Made by a program: the position numbers and the translations under genes. Positions 35,564-42,810 of a stretch of 64,000 nt of DNA are shown here, in pieces (the stretch's first letter is position 1; each line of letters starts with the position of its first letter). Under the pieces are notes generated by a model. The model searched no databases and was not told where the DNA came from. It worked only from the letters and a program-made list of their open reading frames with translations. The DNA comes from Aequorivita capsosiphonis DSM 23843 (GTDB taxonomy: Bacteria > Bacteroidota > Bacteroidia > Flavobacteriales > Flavobacteriaceae). The stretch covers positions 1 through 64,000 of the forward strand of contig NZ_AUBG01000002.1 of the NCBI RefSeq assembly GCF_000429125.1. The letters are read 5' to 3'.

Positions 35564-36370
35564 TTATTTTAAATTCTCATACAGTTTTTCTGCCACCAAC
35601 TTCGAGGAAGCAGGGTTCTGACCCGTTATTAAGTTTTCATCTTGGATAACATAAGGCGCCCAATCGTCTCCGCTAGAATAAACAGCTCCGTGTTCCTTAA
35701 GCATGTCTTCCAGTAGTAAAGGCACAACTTCTGTTAGGCCTACAGCTTCTTCTTCAGAATTTGAGAAACCTGTTACTTTTTTACCTTTTACCAAACTTTT
35801 ACCTTCTTTGTTTTTAACGTCTCTTAATATCGCTGGGGCGTGACAGACAAAGGCAATGGGTTTTTCTTGGGTATTAAATTTTTCGATCAGCGCGATTGAA
35901 TTGGCATCGTTTACCAAATCCCATAAAGGACCGTGTCCACCTGGATAAAAAACAGCGTCAAAATCGTCTGGATTCATATCTGCCAATACTTTGGTGTTTG
36001 CAATTATATGTTGTGCTTCGGTATCTTTATTAAAGCGTTCGGTGTCTTCAGTTGCTGCATCAGGACCGTCGCTACTTGGGTCTATGGGTGCTGCGCCACC
36101 TTTTGGAGTTGCAACGGTGATTTTAACGCCTTGATCTAATAGGCTGTAATATGGGCTTGCAAATTCCTCTATCCAAAAGCCTGTCTTTTTTCCTGTATCT
36201 CCTAGTTTATCGTGAGATGTCAATACAAATAATACGTTCATGTCTTTCTCTTTTTCTAATGTTGATTTTTCTTCTGAAGCTTTTTCAGAAGAGCCTTCCT
36301 TAGCACCCTGATTACAACCAAATGCTGTAATAAGGGTTAATACCAAGGCCAGTGATTTTACTGATTTCAT
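35564..36370 (-). CDS. DJ-1/PfpI family lipoprotein (Hsp31-like)
   Basis: 268 residues. Signal peptide with probable lipid cysteine at C19 (TAFGCNQ), a charged linker, then a DJ-1/PfpI domain from about 44. The nucleophile is C176 in IAFVCHAPA, with H177 next to it, and the acidic loop GGHGPLWDLVND lies before it. Large Hsp31-type members act as glyoxalases or deglycase-like chaperones on reactive carbonyls. Its ATG shares one base with the TAA of the alcohol dehydrogenase upstream (TAATG), so the two are co-translated. That supports a joint aldehyde-detoxification role, here with one partner outside the cytoplasm. Confidence 0.85.
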   Translation of the reverse strand: MKSVKSLALVLTLITAFGCNQGAKEGSSEKASEEKSTLEKEKDMNVLFVLTSHDKLGDTGKKTGFWIEEFASPYYSLLDQGVKITVATPKGGAAPIDPSSDGPDAATEDTERFNKDTEAQHIIANTKVLADMNPDDFDAVFYPGGHGPLWDLVNDANSIALIEKFNTQEKPIAFVCHAPAILRDVKNKEGKSLVKGKKVTGFSNSEEEAVGLTEVVPLLLEDMLKEHGAVYSSGDDWAPYVIQDENLITGQNPASSKLVAEKLYENLK

Positions 36371-37530
36371 TAATAAGCCATCTTTACAATCTTCTCAACC
36401 TTCTCTGGCGATAAGGATTTGTGTTCTCCAATTCCTAACCAACCACGATCGGTAAAGCGTTGTTTTATGGTTTCGGCTGTACCTTCGTAATCCTTGGTGT
36501 AATTGGATAACTTGGTATCGATGCCTAATTCGTGGAAAAAGGTCTCCGTTTTTTCAATAGCGACATAGGCTTTATCGTCTGTGCTACCTTCGGTTATATT
36601 CCAAACCCGTTCTGCGTATTGCGCCAATTTCTCTTTCTTGTCTTCGAAATTGTATTTATAATGGCTTGGGGTCATAATAGCTAAGGTACGTGCGTGATCA
36701 ATGCCGAATAGAGCAGTAAGCTCATGACCCATCATATGGATCGCCCAATCTCCTGGAACTCCTTGTTGGATCAGGCCATTAAGAGCCATAGTACAACTCC
36801 ACATAAAATTGGAAGCCGCTTCATAGTCCGTAGGATCTTTGATCACTTTTGGTGCTACTTCAATTAAGGTCTGTAAAATGCTTTCCGCGAATCGGTCTTG
36901 TAATAAACCGCCCACTGGATAGGTCATATATTGTTCTAAAACGTGTGTAAAAGCATCGGTCAACCCATTTGCTAACTGACGTTCTGGAATAGAGGCAATT
37001 ACTTGCGGATCCAATATAGAAAACTGTGGAAATAATCCTGGGCCGCCCATTGCAAGTTTTTCTTTGGTTTCGGCGCGAGTAATTACCGCTCCCGAATTCA
37101 TTTCCGAAGCCGTAGCAGGAAGGGTGAGCACTGTTCCAAAAGGCAGACCTTTTTCAGTTTTAATATTATCGGTTAAAATATTCCAAGGAGATACGCCTCC
37201 ATACAATGCTGCAGCCGATAAAAATTTGGTACCATCAATCACCGATCCACCACCAACGGCTAGCAAAAAGGTAATGCTTTCCGTTTTAATAACTTCTAAA
37301 GCCTCCATCAACACCGAATATTCAGGATTGGCAGGAATACCACCAAACTCGATAACTTGGGCATTGCTCAAAGCCATTTTTACTTGGTCGTAAATTCCGT
37401 TCTTTTTGATACTCCCACCTCCATAGAGTAGGAGGATCTTAGCATTTTCAGGAATCTCGTTTGCTAGTTTTTCGATACTGTCCTTTCCAAAAATTATTTT
37501 GGTAGGATTTTTAAATTCAAAATTATTCAT
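36370..37530 (-). CDS. Iron-containing alcohol dehydrogenase (YqhD/BDH-like)
   Basis: 386 residues. The NAD(P)-binding segment includes LLLYGGGSIKKNGIYD and AVGGGSVIDGTKF. The metal site includes DAFTHVLEQYMTYP, GHELTALFGIDHARTLAIM and the family-wide histidines there. The N-terminal FKNPTKIIFGKDSI is typical of the YqhD group, which reduces short aldehydes with NADPH. It is coupled to the DJ-1-like lipoprotein gene. Heptamer repeats lie directly upstream (37608-37649, 37722-37770), in the space before the next operon. Confidence 0.9.
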   Translation of the reverse strand: MNNFEFKNPTKIIFGKDSIEKLANEIPENAKILLLYGGGSIKKNGIYDQVKMALSNAQVIEFGGIPANPEYSVLMEALEVIKTESITFLLAVGGGSVIDGTKFLSAAALYGGVSPWNILTDNIKTEKGLPFGTVLTLPATASEMNSGAVITRAETKEKLAMGGPGLFPQFSILDPQVIASIPERQLANGLTDAFTHVLEQYMTYPVGGLLQDRFAESILQTLIEVAPKVIKDPTDYEAASNFMWSCTMALNGLIQQGVPGDWAIHMMGHELTALFGIDHARTLAIMTPSHYKYNFEDKKEKLAQYAERVWNITEGSTDDKAYVAIEKTETFFHELGIDTKLSNYTKDYEGTAETIKQRFTDRGWLGIGEHKSLSPEKVEKIVKMAY

Positions 37531-37607
37531 TTTTATATTTACTTAAATTAAGTTCTTTATTTCCCGCCTCGAAGGCTAGGTAGGTTTATTGTTTCAGGTT
37601 CCTCTAG

Positions 37608-37649
37608 GTTTCAAGTTCCAAGTTCCAAGTTTCAAGTTCCAGGTTGCAG
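37608..37649 (+). repeat. Heptamer tandem repeat (GTTCCAA)n
   Basis: Six 7-bp units in register: GTTTCAA, GTTCCAA, GTTCCAA, GTTTCAA, GTTCCAG, GTTGCAG. It lies between the alcohol dehydrogenase start and the heptamer array at 37722. Confidence 0.8.
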
Positions 37650-37721
37650 ATTCAATTGAATTTAGAAGGTTTCAAGTTTCACGCCTTTTAATTTTAACTT
37701 TCTACTTTTCAAATTTCACCA

Positions 37722-37770
37722 CTCGTCGCTCGTCGCTCGTCGCTCGTCGCTCGTCGTTCGTCGTTCGTTC
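37722..37770 (+). repeat. Heptamer tandem repeat (CTCGTCG)n
   Basis: Five perfect CTCGTCG units followed by TTCGTCG and TTCGTTC. It ends two bases before the stop codon of the oxidoreductase gene (37772). It is GC-rich in an AT-rich setting. Confidence 0.9.
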
Positions 37771-37771
37771 C

Positions 37772-38770
37772 TCACATTTTCACCACCATTTTCCCCTTGT
37801 TCTTCCCTTCAAACAAATCCATAAAAGCATTCGGGATATTGTCAAAACCTTGGACTATAGTTTCGGTGTAGGTCAATTTATCTTCAGCCAACCAAGTTGA
37901 TAAGTGTTTCATTGCTTCAGGGAATATAACTTCATAATTGGAAACAATAAAGCCTTGCATTAAAGCACTGTTTTTTATAAGGAAGGGTTGTACGCTGATG
38001 CTTTTTGGTATTTCTGTATTGTTATAAACTGAAATAGAGCCACAGATAACGAGCCTCGCAAATTGGTTGATATTGAAAAATACGGCATCAGAAATTGGGC
38101 CGCCCACATTGTCATAATAGATATCCACGCCATTTGGTGCGGCTTCCGCTATGGCGGCTGTCATATTCTCGGTAGTGTTATAATTGATTCCCGCATCAAA
38201 ACCGAATTTGGTTTTTAGTAGTTCCACCTTTTCATCGGACCCAGCAATCCCGATAACTCTAAGACCGAGAATCTTTCCTATCTGACCAACCACAGAGCCA
38301 ACGGCTCCGGCTGCACCTGAAACAACTAGAGTTTCCCCGGCTTTAGGTTTTCCTATCTGTGTTAATCCGGTATAGGCTGTTAATCCAGTCATTCCCAGAA
38401 TCCCTAAATAAGCGGATAATGGTGCTTTGGAAGCATCAACTTTTAGAAGCCCTTCGCCAGTGGAAATTTGTTTTGTTTTCCAATCCAACATACCCGAAAC
38501 ATAATCCCCGGCTTCAAACTTCTTATTTTTAGATTCCAAAACTTTGGCAATTACGCCGGAATGGATTGGTTTGTTAAGCTGAAATGGGGGAGTGTATGAC
38601 TTTGCATCACTCATCCGTCCTCTTAAATAAGGATCTACAGAAACATAAGTAGTTTCTAAAAGTAACTCACCATCCTTAATGCTCAACTCAGCATCATCTT
38701 CCAAAAATTCAAAATCTGAAATAGAAGGTTTTCCTTCGGGTCTGCTTTTTAATACTATTGTCTTTATCAT
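37772..38770 (-). CDS. NADP-dependent MDR oxidoreductase (CurA/PTGR-like)
   Basis: 332 residues from the ATG at 38770; the open frame to 38845 adds 25 atypical residues. Zinc-free medium-chain reductase with DPYLRGRMSD near the start, GETLVVSGAAGAVGSVVGQ (Rossmann loop), the NADP-pocket IAGSDEKVELLKTKFGFDA, and DIYYDNVGGPISDAVF. Relatives reduce alkenals and prostaglandin-like enones. It stands near a TetR gene and a carbonyl-handling operon, so a reactive-aldehyde or enone role fits. The segment with the 7-bp array sits at its 3' end. Confidence 0.88.
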   Translation of the reverse strand: MIKTIVLKSRPEGKPSISDFEFLEDDAELSIKDGELLLETTYVSVDPYLRGRMSDAKSYTPPFQLNKPIHSGVIAKVLESKNKKFEAGDYVSGMLDWKTKQISTGEGLLKVDASKAPLSAYLGILGMTGLTAYTGLTQIGKPKAGETLVVSGAAGAVGSVVGQIGKILGLRVIGIAGSDEKVELLKTKFGFDAGINYNTTENMTAAIAEAAPNGVDIYYDNVGGPISDAVFFNINQFARLVICGSISVYNNTEIPKSISVQPFLIKNSALMQGFIVSNYEVIFPEAMKHLSTWLAEDKLTYTETIVQGFDNIPNAFMDLFEGKNKGKMVVKM

Positions 38771-39180
38771 AATTATCTTTTTATTGTTCCTAAAAATTTG
38801 CCACTTGTTTCTGAAAGTTTTGCCACGAATATCACGAATACTCACGAATTCAATTGTTACCGAAATATGACGTAAACAATGACTATCTATTTCACGAATG
38901 GAACAGACTTTCAGTCTGTTTTAAAAACCTTTGGCTTTTGGTTCATACTAGTTTATTTTGGCACTTTTATTTATTTCAAATGTCTATTTATAAATTATTC
39001 CAATTTAGTCTTATGCCTGCCTGCTGGCAGGCAGGTCTTACGTCCTATAGTCCCGATAGTTATCGGGACGGTCTTAAGTCTTTTTTTTTCCAACCCTCTT
39101 TGTGGCCTTTGTGCTTTTTCTTAGCGTCCATTTTGGTTAAATCTGGCAAGCGCACTCATTACTTTATTATTCATTACTCA
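38771..39180. repeat. Intergenic region rich in short palindromes (REP-like)
   Basis: About 410 bp with no supported gene. It holds three CACGAAT-type direct repeats (38824-38850), a palindrome ACAGAC...GTCTGT (38901-38920), CCTGCCTGC-GCAGGCAGG (about 39016-39036) and GTCCCGATA-TATCGGGAC (about 39051-39070). The last two motifs recur near 16100 and 15344. Open frames here run through the palindromes and are chance. Confidence 0.65.
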
Positions 39181-39768
39181 TTAAACATTATTCATTCGAA
39201 TCCCATCCCAAGCCGCCTGATAAGCAACCTCTAAATGCTTTTCATCCAATTGAAAGCCTTCGCTTTTATCCGCCATCATTAAAAACGACAACGGACTTAT
39301 GGTGTAGGCATACAATACATAGTTTGACACGGGTTTTAGAATTTCTTCTTTTTTCCCGCGTTCCCACAGGTCGAGTAGGGGCTGTAAGTGTTTTATTCCT
39401 TCTTGTCTACTAGGTTCGTCAATCATTGGGGTATTATCACATTGCGCTAAAAACATGGCGTTTTCAGACTCTTTAAATTTAAAATCGGCAATCCGTTTCC
39501 AGATACATTCAAAACCTTTTTCAACCGATAATTCTTCATTATAAGTGGCGAAAGCATATTTAGTATATTCCGCCTTAACTTTAATATAGGCCTTGTTAAC
39601 TAAGTCTTGCTTATTTTCGAAATACAGATAAATAGTGGCAGGGGAGACCTGAGCCATTTTGGCAATCTTACTCATTGGCGCCGCGTGGAAACCATTGTTG
39701 TTTACCAATTCAATAGTCGCCTTTATTAAGGCATTGCGCTTATCAATACTTTTCTGAAGTTTGGCCAT
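39181..39768 (-). CDS. TetR/AcrR family transcriptional regulator
   Basis: 195 residues. The N-terminal HTH reads IKATIELVNNNGFHAAPMSKIAKMAQVSPATIYLYFENKQDLVNKAY, a canonical TetR DNA-binding domain within residues about 14-60; the C-terminal ligand domain is not recognisable. It probably represses its own promoter (palindrome at 39805-39816) and perhaps the oxidoreductase at 37772, which is transcribed in the same direction after a palindrome-rich gap. The ligand is unknown. Confidence 0.88.
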   Translation of the reverse strand: MAKLQKSIDKRNALIKATIELVNNNGFHAAPMSKIAKMAQVSPATIYLYFENKQDLVNKAYIKVKAEYTKYAFATYNEELSVEKGFECIWKRIADFKFKESENAMFLAQCDNTPMIDEPSRQEGIKHLQPLLDLWERGKKEEILKPVSNYVLYAYTISPLSFLMMADKSEGFQLDEKHLEVAYQAAWDGIRMNNV

Positions 39769-39804
39769 ATTCTTTCTAATTATGGCACAAAGGTATATGA
39801 AAAT

Positions 39805-39816
39805 GAATGTTCATTC
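39805..39816. promoter_or_regulatory. Candidate TetR operator
   Basis: GAATGTTCATTC, a perfect palindrome (GAATG-TT-CATTC) 36-48 bp upstream of the TetR start, within ATGAATGTTCATT. Size and position are typical of autoregulated TetR operators. Binding is inferred. Confidence 0.5.
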
Positions 39817-40125
39817 TCTTTTTTTAACAGGGATTTATGTCTTTGAAACGGAGGCACGACTGAACCAATCTGTTTCATTGCACTTCAAAATTTTAATCAA
39901 GATAGAGATAGTTTTAAGCGGTGCTTGTTCTGAGTGGTGTCGGCGGAAGTAGTAACGAAGCGGGAATCTGTCTGCAATTAATTTAATTGAACTATATTTC
40001 ATATATTTACGTAATCACTTATCAATTAGTGGTTAACATCTCCGCTTTAAGAATTAGAATAGCATTTTATATATCATTCCTTGGTATATATCCATCTGTT
40101 TAGATTAACAAATAATAAAAAAGAT

Positions 40126-41262
40126 ATGTGGTATAATGATTTAAGACCAGACAGCGAGTTAACAAACGACAAGTATTCCTTAATCATGTTAGATAAGGAA
40201 AACAACTACAACCGGATGTTAACTGATGCCGATAAAAAGCGCACCTTAGCAAACCTCTTGAGATTACGAGAAGGAATTATTGAGAAAATACCTCGAAAAA
40301 CAGTAGATACCAACCTTTTACTATGTTCTTGGAATATCAAGAATTTTGGTACTTTAAAAAATAGAACCGCCGAATCCTTATATTATATAGCCGAAATAAT
40401 CAATTCCTTTGACATCGTTGCCTTACAAGAAATTAATAGGGATTTAAGCGATTTTAAAAAAGTGCTTAAATTATTGGGAAGTAATTGGAAACACACGTTT
40501 AGCGATGTCACCGAAGGTAATTCTGGAAATGATGAACGTTTTGGTTTTATTTATGACTGTCGGCGTATAACACAATCTGGATTATCTGGAGAAATTGTAA
40601 TCTCTCCCGAATTAATAGAAGAAAACCCAATTATCAGTCAGCTAAAACGCACGCCTATATTTACAGGATTTGAAAGTGGCTGGCGAAAATTCTCCGTTGT
40701 AAGTGTCCATTTGCATCCTGGACAAGGATCCACCAACAAAGCTATTCGGAAAGAGGAAGTACGTTTGTTAATGGAGATACTTAAAAGAAAAATACATTCT
40801 GCGGCCTTCGAAGATAGAAATGTGGTTATTGTGGGAGATACCAATCTTTATAAAGAGGACAATGATATTGTAAAACTTATAACCGATACTGATTTTGAAG
40901 AAAGTAACGGCCTTCAAGGCAAATTCACCAATACCAGTTTAAATCAAATTTATGATCGGGTTTTTTTAAACGTAAACGATTACTTTAAACTGAGTCTGGA
41001 CGCCAATGGAAAAGAGAAAGGCGGAGTTTTCAATTTATTTGATTACGTATATATTAACACCCCCGAAGAAATAGAAAACTATCACAACCTAATGCGTGAA
41101 CAAAAAGAAAACCCAGATACACTGACCAGTGATTCAAAATTCAAGGACTATTTTAATAAATACTGGAAACGAAATCAGATGAGCGATCATTTACCTATTT
41201 GGATAGAAGTACAAACTGAAAGTAGTGATGAGTTTTTAGCCAATAAACTTTGGAAGTTTTGA
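40126..41262 (+). CDS. Endonuclease/exonuclease/phosphatase (EEP) family protein
   Basis: 378 residues from the ATG at 40126 (a TTG at 40081 would add 15). Full EEP active-site set: LLCSWNIKNFG (Asn), ALQEIN (Glu), SVHLHPG (His), VGDTNLY (Asp/Asn) and SDHLPIW (Asp-His). The N-terminal 60 residues (PDSELTND...LANLLRLREGI) are outside the core. No signal peptide, so it is cytoplasmic. Substrate may be DNA, RNA or a phosphoester; this cannot be chosen from the sequence. It is convergent with the TIR operon, 237 bp away, so a link to that system is only by position. Confidence 0.85.
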   Translation: MWYNDLRPDSELTNDKYSLIMLDKENNYNRMLTDADKKRTLANLLRLREGIIEKIPRKTVDTNLLLCSWNIKNFGTLKNRTAESLYYIAEIINSFDIVALQEINRDLSDFKKVLKLLGSNWKHTFSDVTEGNSGNDERFGFIYDCRRITQSGLSGEIVISPELIEENPIISQLKRTPIFTGFESGWRKFSVVSVHLHPGQGSTNKAIRKEEVRLLMEILKRKIHSAAFEDRNVVIVGDTNLYKEDNDIVKLITDTDFEESNGLQGKFTNTSLNQIYDRVFLNVNDYFKLSLDANGKEKGGVFNLFDYVYINTPEEIENYHNLMREQKENPDTLTSDSKFKDYFNKYWKRNQMSDHLPIWIEVQTESSDEFLANKLWKF

Positions 41263-41499
41263 TTGGGTCCCGTTTAACGGCATACGTTAGCTAACCACTC
41301 AGGTATGATTTATAACTAGTGGGAGAAGTGATGGTGTAAATATGCTTGATAGGCCTAAACGCATTATATCTGGAACTATGTAAAATAGCGCAGAAAAAGT
41401 ACTATCCGCATATTTTAATTGTTCTATAATTTATATTATGTAAAATAGAAATAATCAAAGCGTCCACCACCATTAATATATTAGCAATATCCTTACTTC

Positions 41500-42528
41500 C
41501 TATTGATCTGCATAACGCACCGTAATCCAAACAGAGTTATCTGCATAATTAGTGACTCCCGTTACCAAAACTTTCTGGCCACTAATTATAGTTTCACCGT
41601 GAAGTATTTGACGGTCCAGAACACTAAATATATTTTGGGAACTTATAGCTGAAAGCAAATCACCGGCTCTCGGCATTTCCAGATTGTCTTCACCAAAGGT
41701 AAGTTTACCTTCTAAATCAAGATATAATGTTTTTGTAAAATACCGTTTACCACTAGCATCCCAAAATAAAACCATTCCTTCATTTGGCATTAGTAAATCC
41801 AAGGAATCCAAAACTTGTGCGTAATTTTCATCCCTTCCATAATTTCGCATATACTTGATATATCCTTCAATCGAATTGGCATCTAGTGCATCTTCCCAGT
41901 CGGGATTCAGGCTTGCTTCGTCTGTTTGAGAGATATCATTAGTCTCGTTAGCGTCCACAGCTGGAGCTTCGTCATCTACGCATTGTATCAATATAAAAAT
42001 AAACAATACCAATGAAACGATACCTCCAATGATATAAGGAGTTATCTTCTTAGATTTTTTTTGTGGAATTGAATTTACATTGGTAGTCGCCACCGGGGGC
42101 TTAAAAGTTCCTTTTGGAACCGATTTATTTTCTTCTGCTAATTTTAAAGTTAGTTTCAAATCATTTACTAAGCGTTCAAAACCAGCCTCGTGGCCCATTG
42201 TGGTAAAATCTACAAATTGCTTACGCGCCAGCCGCATCGGCACCTCACATTCCTCTATTTTTATAGGGTTTACGTGCTTGTCTAGACCAATGGCGTATGA
42301 AATTTCATCTTTTACATTCTCTGAAGCCACGGAAGTTTGCGAAAGGATCAATACCACCGCATCCGCCTTTTTGAGTTCTGATTCTATGGTGTCATCCCAA
42401 TCTGTTCCGGTGCGAATGTTTTTATCGAACCACACTTCAAACCCCTGTTTTCTTAAGGCATCTACCAAGGATGATACATATTCTGTATCGCGTCTGGAAT
42501 AACTGATGAAAATTCTTTTTCCGGCCAT
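41500..42528 (-). CDS. TIR-domain protein with single membrane anchor and extracytoplasmic tail
   Basis: 342 residues. The TIR domain at 1-125 contains FISYSRRDTEYVSSLVDALR, VWFDKNIRTGTDWDD and VLILSQTSVASENVKDEIS; E75 is the position of the NADase glutamate. One span (about 163-182, IIGGIVSLVLFIFILIQC) follows a K-rich stretch, so the TIR domain is cytoplasmic and residues 190-342 lie outside. That tail is unassigned. It is last in a four-gene operon after the caspase fusion, 36 bp past the small PGDYG-like gene. Compare the four-span TIR protein at 18073. Confidence 0.85.
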   Translation of the reverse strand: MAGKRIFISYSRRDTEYVSSLVDALRKQGFEVWFDKNIRTGTDWDDTIESELKKADAVVLILSQTSVASENVKDEISYAIGLDKHVNPIKIEECEVPMRLARKQFVDFTTMGHEAGFERLVNDLKLTLKLAEENKSVPKGTFKPPVATTNVNSIPQKKSKKITPYIIGGIVSLVLFIFILIQCVDDEAPAVDANETNDISQTDEASLNPDWEDALDANSIEGYIKYMRNYGRDENYAQVLDSLDLLMPNEGMVLFWDASGKRYFTKTLYLDLEGKLTFGEDNLEMPRAGDLLSAISSQNIFSVLDRQILHGETIISGQKVLVTGVTNYADNSVWITVRYADQ

Positions 42529-42564
42529 GACTTTAGTTATTTAGTAAGATTTATTCTGAATGTT

Positions 42565-42789
42565 TTATTCCTGCAAATCGTAAGTTCTTTTAAAAATAGC
42601 GTCATCACAAATGTACTTTTCGCCATCAATACCAATCATAAGCCAGTCGCCAGCCTTACCTGTTACAGTACCTTCAAGGGATTCCACCTGAAAAGCTTCT
42701 TGGATCTGGATACATTTAACCGGGATAGGTTTCTTGGTTGCGGTATTGAAATCGAAGTCAGGAGTTTCGTTGAAGCGGAATTTGAGCAT
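42565..42789 (-). CDS. Small PGDYG-like protein
   Basis: 74 residues. The C-terminal half, AGDWLMIGIDGEKYICDDAIFKRTYD, matches the PGDYG pattern (a beta-rich small domain of unknown role, often found next to restriction, toxin or regulatory genes). The N-terminal KPIPVKCIQIQEAFQVES segment is typical of the same proteins. It lies between the caspase fusion and TIR genes with gaps of 21 and 36 bp, so it is in the operon. Possible function: a regulator or substrate of the neighbouring protease. Confidence 0.72.
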   Translation of the reverse strand: MLKFRFNETPDFDFNTATKKPIPVKCIQIQEAFQVESLEGTVTGKAGDWLMIGIDGEKYICDDAIFKRTYDLQE

Positions 42790-42810
42790 AGTATAAGAAT
42801 TTGATTGAAA

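Noticed and set aside
37608-37770. CRISPR-like array
   Set aside because: Units are 7 bp without spacers; no cas genes are near.
38854-39234. 126-codon plus-strand open frame
   Set aside because: Runs through REP palindromes and into the tetR 3' end; no conserved pattern.
40081-40125. Upstream TTG start for the EEP protein
   Set aside because: Adds 15 residues outside the family pattern; ATG at 40126 is the natural start.
40126-41262. EEP nuclease as part of the TIR/caspase operon
   Set aside because: It is on the other strand and convergent, so co-transcription is impossible; kept as a neighbour only.
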